Below, piece by piece: positions 57,602 through 64,000 of a stretch of DNA of 64,000 nucleotides. Numbering within the stretch: position 1 is the first letter of the stretch; every line of letters begins with the position of its first letter. The notes beneath the pieces are model-generated. The model made no database searches. It had not been told where the DNA came from and saw only the letters and a program-made list of their open reading frames with translations. Made by a program: the position numbers and the translations under genes. The DNA is from Reticulascus tulasneorum (Eukaryota; Ascomycota; Sordariomycetes; Glomerellales; Reticulascaceae), in contig LSAX01000001.1 of the NCBI GenBank assembly GCA_001557505.1, forward strand, positions 1,736,001 to 1,800,000. The letters are read 5' to 3'.

Positions 57602-60600
57602 ATGGCACGAGATATCCGCCAAAAGGCGCTGCAGAAGATAGCCGCGTTGTCTGCCGCCAGCTCTGGGACTTCCTTCGACAGGTCTGACCTCGACCGGTTA
57701 TGCAAGGCTTCCAATGCTGCTGGCAAGGGAAAGGAGTTTGCCAATGGCTATTCTTCGAAGCAGTCGTCTTCGCTTGGCCGAGTTCCCATGGTATGATCCC
57801 CTTCGTACCTACGCAAAAGAAGAAGCGTGGCTGTTAACATACATTTAGACAATCCGCGAGTTCGAAGTCCTCTTGGCGTTATGCAAAGCTGCACCAGCTA
57901 TTCAGAATATCCAAAGCGCGCAAAAGCTAGTCAGCCAATTGATTCCCTACATACTGGAGGCCCATGTCCAAGTTTTCGTTCCATCACCATTCTTTAGGAA
58001 AATCGAGCCATCGCCGACAGAGTCCTTGGCATTCCACGTTACCGGTGCTTTGCTATCTCTCGGGGCGAATTACAACGGCCTGCAGGAGACTATATCCGAT
58101 AATCTATGGGTGTTTATCAACACGTGCAGTCATGCAGCAGAAACTGTGGTTCCGCCCCAGGCCGACGAGGACGAGAACCCGAACTTGCAAGATGCCCTTC
58201 GAATCGCTACGATCGCCGTATCTCTCCTTGGGTTTCTGGATGCGGCCTCGGCCCAGGCAGACTTCTGGAAAGCGGGAGGTAGATTGGCCCTGATACAAAG
58301 AATCATGGACATCTTATCGGAGCCGTTCCTAGTCGCTGTTGAGACGGCATTCTCGACGCTTCGAAATGCCCACTCTACAGACCGCCATGCGAAGGAGTGG
58401 AAGAGGCATCTCCGCCACTATGCAGCGATCGGGCGTCCATTGGGCTCGATGTTACTTCAGAGGAGCTTTATGTGGCTTCTTGTAGCTGCAACATCCCTTC
58501 TTTCGTCCGACGTCACTTTCCTCAGGGGATCGCACATTCTCGATCTACTCATGTCGGGTGAGGGTAATCTCCGACCCGGTTCACCACGCAGTGGCGATGC
58601 GGACTCACGGTCTCTTGAAATATATGCTACGATGGCTGCGGATCAAATGAATTACCTCGATGCTAGTGCCGACTTTGTCCGTCTCGGTTCTTCATGGCAA
58701 CAGAGGCTCTCCTTTGCAGTGAAGTCGGCGGCGTTGATAAGTTATCTCAATTGCTCGATACTCAATGAGGATGCAGCCGATGCGGATATTCTGATGAACT
58801 GGCTCGAAGAGATTCTGGCAGATCCTGTTCAGATGGCCGATGAAACACTGGCATCCGCTGTGGTCAGGTCCATGGCCTTGATCTGCAAGATCTCACCAGC
58901 ATTCGCAGCCTCTGTCAGCCGCCTTCTACCTCGATTTATCGTACAAAGCGCTCCGCATACACGTATCGTTGCGGTTGCATCCAGAAGTTTGGCCTTCGTC
59001 CTTCAAATGCTCTCTCATGATGCCGTCATCACAACTCTGTATACGCTCGGCAACGTACTGAGCCCCGGTAGTGACCGCTCACTTACCAATGGGACAAATG
59101 GCGATTTGCATATGGACGGTGCTGGCGTCTCAACGATTTACCCTGGCCGGCACTCCACGGGCAGCTCTATTTCCTTACAGATCAGTGACGAGGAAGAGCA
59201 AGCTGTTGTATATGGAAACGTTGTCCAGGCAATTTGCGGTATTGCTACAGCTTGCAACGACGAGAAGATTACTGCTCTTGCCCAGTCTATGTTACTTCAA
59301 AAGATTGACAAGGTCAACAGCAGTGTCGATTCGCAAATCATCATTGGTGCGGCGTCATTAGCTTTGACTGGCGGTCAGCTCGAGTTCCGCTCTCTGCTGA
59401 AGATGTACGCAAGGATCTGCCATGTTGGTGTCGTTGATAACAAGGACTTCTTACTGGATGCTGTAAGTATTTCGCGACTGTCCCAGACCTCCGCCCCCGC
59501 TGACAGGTTGTCCAGGTGATGAAGGCTCGGACGCACATATCTGCGCACCTCCCCCGTGGATCGTCACTCTACGATATATACTGGGAGCATCTGCTCGACA
59601 CGATCATCTCCATGGGTGATGTGCATCAATCGAGTCATACGAAGGAGTCGGATGTTCAACTTGCTGCTCGAGAAATCGCCCAACTACTCCACCCCCTTGC
59701 TGTGCTGATGTCGACCAACGACTTGGCGTTCTCACCTATCACAGATGACGAATCCCATTCGCTGTTACGTGATGCCTGGTTTAACATTGTTGTTCATGGC
59801 TTCATTACGACAACAGACAAGGGGAAAAAGTATATAAACGAGCTACGAATCATGGCAGTTCACTCTCCGCCCCTGGTTGCAGAACAGCGAGGAGAGCAAA
59901 TTGAGAGTGACATTGAGCTTAACACAGTCTTACGCCGAGGCATGAGCTCTGAGCGGGAATCCATGCAAAAGAAATATCTCAGCGAGCTGATTCCGTCCAA
60001 GGCAGCCGAGATCAAGAGTCTGAGCTATCGCAAGGTGATCTTCTTGCAGGCAGCTTATTTGGTCGAGAGCTTGAGAGCGGATGCAGGAGATTGCACCAGG
60101 GCTCTGTCGTACTTCCTTGAGCCGAGTATGCGCCGAGGCGAAGTCAGTAGCACTATGGAAGGAATCGCAGCCGCAGTTGTCGACAAGTATCTGCGAAAGA
60201 CTCTGGGCGGGACTGAGGCGACCTTCTCAGCACAATATGTCTCCACGCAACTGGCAGCCATTTTTTGCAGTTGTTGCCACCGGATTGAGCGTGTACAACA
60301 AGCAGCGTTTGCATGCGCAGATCGGATCATTAGAGACGTTCCTTCAGCTTTGTGCTACAGGTCGTCGCTATTCGCACTGATAGAGCTTCTCTCTCTGATG
60401 TGGTCCAGCTGCTTGGAGTCAGAGACTGACCTATATACCCCACGCTCAAGTTTCACATCCTCTCTCGGCGATATTTTCGTCGAGCTTTCAGACGACTACG
60501 ACTTCCGGCGCTATACTCTTGAGAACTTGTATCGTAAAGCTAAGTCATGGGTATCCGCCGCCATCAATCTTGCCCCGTTGGATGTGAAGGGCTTACTCCA

Positions 60601-63600
60601 AACCTACCTGTCTGAGTTTGATGATGAGGGGGCATACGGCCACATATCCCTAGGCAGATCCTTTGCGCTCGAACTGGGCGCCATCATTCCATCTACAGAT
60701 CAGAGATTACAATCCCTCGATCATGTTGGCGACTGCAATATCAACACCGGCTCGGACTTTGTAGCGCAATACACCACACGACAAGAGTACAGATATGGAG
60801 AAACATTGCCTGACCGCGGCAAAGAGCTAGTAAGCTTCATGCACATGAGCCGTAGGGCGTCTTTTGTGCAGTCATCAAGCAGCGAGAGAGCAAACGCAGC
60901 AACTGCTCTCGCACACGTAGAGGCAAGGCTCCGGAGCAAGAAGGCAACTGCAATCAGCGAGGTTCGAGACATACTACGCCGCGCTGCAGCGTTGCTTTGT
61001 CGAACTAAGCAGGATGAGTCTGCTGTAGCACATTATCTGGTTTCTATTCCATTTGCTATGTTCACGAAGCAGTCTATTAAGCTTGGAGTTTCGCTGTGGC
61101 TCGGAGTCATGAATGAGAACCCTAGGCTTGAGCCAAGGCTTCTCACTGAGATTGCGCAACAGTGGGAGTTTACTATACAGAGGGGACTGGGGCTGTTCAA
61201 TCCGGCCTTAATGTTAGTCTGAGTACCCTTTTATAACACAAGCACCTAGCTAACAACATATAGTCACCCAGATCCATTCTTTCAGAAGGAGGAATTTGCA
61301 CCTAGTGAACTGGAAGCGCTTGCGAAACGGAAGCAATACGTCCACAACTTGTTGTCCCCGCATGCCCGCTTGCTTCAATTCTTTACCAGCCATTTCAATG
61401 CCACTCGATTGAGTAGTCCTGACACGCAGCGAGTCTTCTTACGTTTGTTGGACATTACCCTAGAAGCTGTGCGGGTTTCGACCTCTCATCCGATGGCGCG
61501 GGAGCTGAGGTTTCAGATTGTCCTGTTTGGGCTGAGAGTTCTTCGATCGAGTACGACCATTGGCGCAATTGCTCAATGGCGACTGAAAGAAAAGATACTC
61601 TCTGCAGCTCTCAGTTGGTTCAAGTATGCACCGAAGTGGTCATTTGGCAGCAACATTCTGCAACTAAAGACTGAGTTGCGGTTGCTTTCAGATGTAGCTG
61701 CAGCGCTGAAAGTCGTGTCATTCATCGGGGCGCATACCGTTGGCAATGTGAAGTCTCTCCAATCAAAAGAACAGCTGCTTATGCTGCTGTTGGAAGATGA
61801 GCATGCGCGAATATCTGTTTGGGTCCATCCTACAAAGGAGCCGCCAAGGTTGCAAGCTTTTGGCCATCATGGTCCAAAGACGGCACTTGAAGTATGTTCT
61901 ACAAACTATTGCGTCGTACTGTGCTACTTTTGCTAACAGTCTTAGGCTTCCCTCACTCCGCTCATTAGAACTGCCTGGGCTGAGAATCCTTCCATTGCCA
62001 TCGAACTTGCCACTCGGTTCCAGTTTGCGCGGGTTCATCGGGAAATCCGCTGGCTCTTGCTCAACTTCCCCGCCAAAGCAATTTGTGATCCCGAGGCTCT
62101 TCCAATCCTTCTGGGAGGGTCTTTGCCGGACGATGTTAGCTTCCAACTCAAGGTAGGGCAACCCGAATTTTGCTTGATGGCCAAGGCTAATGACTATAGT
62201 ATCTGCTATTCTGGGCACCAGTCAACCCAATCACTGCCGTGACTTACTTGCTTCCTGCTTACCAGTACAATTCATTCCTGATCCAGTATGCGATGCGGGC
62301 ATTGGAAAGCCACTCAGTCGATGTGACCTTCTTCTATGTCCCCCAAATTGTCCAGACGCTGAGATACGATGCTTTGGGCTATGTTGAACGTTACATCATC
62401 GAGACGGCACAATTTTCACAGGTGTTCGCTCATCAGATTATTTGGAATATGAAAGCCAATTCCTACAAGGACAACGACGCGCAAATAGTGAGATAGTCAA
62501 CCTAGGAGGCTCGGAAATATGCTAACGATGAATAGCCCGATGGGATCAAACCAACGCTGGACAAAGTCATGGCGAAGATGATCGCTCACTTCTCTGACGT
62601 AGATCGCGGATTCTACGAGCGTGAATTCTCTTTCTTTGATGAAGTCACTAGTATCTCCGGAAAGCTGAAGCCATACATCAACCGATCGAAGCCAGAAAAG
62701 AAACAGAAGATTGAAGAGGAGCTGCGAAAGATCAAAGTTGAGGTCGGTGTATATCTACCTATCAATCCGGATGGAGTCGTCATTGGGATTGATCGAAAGT
62801 CTGGCAAACCCCTTCAAAGCCACGCGAAGGCACCATACATGGCAACATTTCGTGTCAAGAAGAGCAAGGGTAACTTGGTAGAGGCAAACGATGTGCTTGA
62901 AGAAGTCAACAAGAAGGGTATCCAGCCGCAAGAACCGACTACCATCGAGACTTGGCAGGCAGCCATCTTCAAGGTCGGCGACGATTGTCGCCAGGATGTC
63001 CTGGCTTTGCAAATGATCTCGGCATTCCGTGGTATTTTCCACAGTGTTGGCTTGGACGTCTGGGTCTTCCCTAACCGAGTCACAGCCACCGCGCCAGGCT
63101 GTGGTGTTATCGAGGTCATACCAAACTCTATCTCTCGGGACATGCTGGGTCGTGAGGCAGTGAATGGTCTATACGATTACTTCATCTCTAAGTACGGCAA
63201 CGAGGATTCTCTCCGCTTCCAGAAAGCTCGTAACAACTTCGTCAAAAGCATGGCTGCTTACTCGGTCATTTCCTTCCTGCTCCAATTCAAAGACCGACAC
63301 AACGGTAATATCATGATTGACGACGCGGGCAATATCATCCACATCGACTTTGGCTTTTGCTTTGATATTGCACCTGGCGGCATCAAGTTCGAGCGCGCCC
63401 CATTCAAGCTCACAACTGAGATGATGTCAGTGATGGGCGGCAGCCCTGAGCACCAGTCGTTCAAGTGGTTCGAGGAGCTTTGCATCAAGGCATTCTTGGC
63501 ATCCAGGCAATACACCGAGAAGCTCAGCCAGATCGTGCTGCTGATGATGGACAGCGGGTTGCCCTGCTTCAAACCGGATAGCGTCAAGCACTTCAAGCAA

Positions 63601-63732
63601 AGGTTCGTTTTGGAGAAGACGGAACGGGAGGCGGCGGACTTCATGAAGGATCTGATCAAGAAGAGTGCAGGCAGCTACTCGACTGGCGTATACGACCAAT
63701 TCCAGCTGCTAACGAACGGTATTCCATACTAA
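57602..63732 (+). CDS. STT4: Phosphatidylinositol 4-kinase Stt4 (PI4K type III alpha)
   Basis: Seven exons, 57602..57790, 57849..59462, 59516..61212, 61264..61891, 61946..62152, 62200..62487 and 62536..63732, give 1939 aa, close to the yeast protein (1900). It makes PI4P at the plasma membrane, feeding PI(4,5)P2 synthesis, Pkc1 signalling and actin organisation. The N-terminal 1300 residues are helical repeat. The accessory PIK helical domain spans about 1370-1530 (AWAENPSIAIEL, YVPQIVQTLRYD). The catalytic domain is in the last exon: KVGDDCRQDV from K1687, catalytic DRHNGNIM (D1794) and the DFG aspartate D1812 in HIDFGF. The C-terminal YDQFQLLTNGIPY ends exactly as in the family. At intron 2, an AG at 59506 would add three residues in frame, but it lies too near the CTGAC branch site, so 59516 is preferred. 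Confidence 0.97.
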
Positions 63733-64000
63733 AAAGACGAGACCCGAGCTTCATCTATTTCTTGTAGAACCCTTTCCCAGACGGATTGGCTCTTTCCCCT
63801 TTACCTCGCAGTAGTACTACATTAATAATTGAATCTTACATTACGTCGTGACTCGCTCTTTTGTCATAGAACTTATCTCAATCCAGTCCCACCGTGGAAA
63901 AAATAATAGCAACAAACTCATTCTACACGACCGTAAATTGCACCATCCACCCCTGCCTACTGATTTACGTGTGTCGGTGGGTTGTAGCTTGCGTAATCAA
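63733..64000. other. 3' flank of STT4
   Basis: This is the STT4 3' UTR and downstream sequence to the window edge. It is AT-rich around 63820-63930 and no gene is seen. Confidence 0.6.

Overview
The window is nuclear DNA of a filamentous ascomycete (Pezizomycotina). The evidence is protein-coding genes with many introns of about 47-80 nt, each with a CTAAC/CTGAC-type branch site shortly before the acceptor, together with core proteins of clear fungal type (Ssk2, Stt4, Nup120, Tpa1, Ppn1, Hsp30). Gene spacing is mostly 0.1-2 kb. The class is not certain. I see no rRNA, tRNA, CRISPR array, intact transposon or secondary-metabolite cluster.

Layout. 1-5003: gene-free upstream region of a homeobox transcription factor gene (5004-6949, +), pyrimidine-rich near the gene. 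9374-11527 (+): membrane-anchored type-B carboxylesterase. 12402-16541 (-): SSK2-type MAPKKK of the HOG pathway. 18931-19916 (+): ribulose-phosphate 3-epimerase, convergent with a class V aminotransferase-like gene (20049-21416, -). 22380-24411 (+): Tpa1/Ofd1-like prolyl hydroxylase, convergent with endopolyphosphatase Ppn1 (24745-26935, -). 28682-29619 (+): ribosomal protein L9 (uL6). 30208-31392 (-): single-pass surface protein of unknown role. 33227-34866 (+): V-ATPase subunit H. 35452-36882 (+): glycine-cleavage T protein. 37750-38899 (+): retromer Vps26. 39114-42741 (-): nucleoporin Nup120. 43204-44360 (-): Rad51. 45742-46413 (-): small heat-shock protein Hsp30 with heat-shock elements. 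47747-49817 (-): RRM + YTH RNA-binding protein. 49818-56375: unusually long gene-poor tract. 56376-57218 (-): proteasome beta-6 (Pre7), divergent from PI 4-kinase Stt4 (57602-63732, +).

The genes are independent housekeeping and signalling loci, not a pathway cluster. Several act at the vacuole and endomembranes (Ppn1, Vma13, Vps26, Stt4), but they do not form an operon-like unit. I joined exons by hand, checking reading phase at every junction, and found 38 introns in 18 genes.

The most notable observations are: (1) four of the 38 introns are best explained as GC-AG introns (esterase, aminotransferase-like, VPS26, RAD51), far above the roughly 1% expected in fungi; (2) a perfect 12-bp inverted repeat inside the 164-nt first intron of RPL9; (3) two branch-plus-acceptor modules exactly 100 bp apart in VMA13 intron 1, where the proximal one gives an immediate stop; (4) long homopolymeric Lys and Asp/Glu tracts in an endopolyphosphatase; (5) an RRM-YTH protein with an acidic insertion in its YTH fold. 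I did not find a convincing new multi-gene system.
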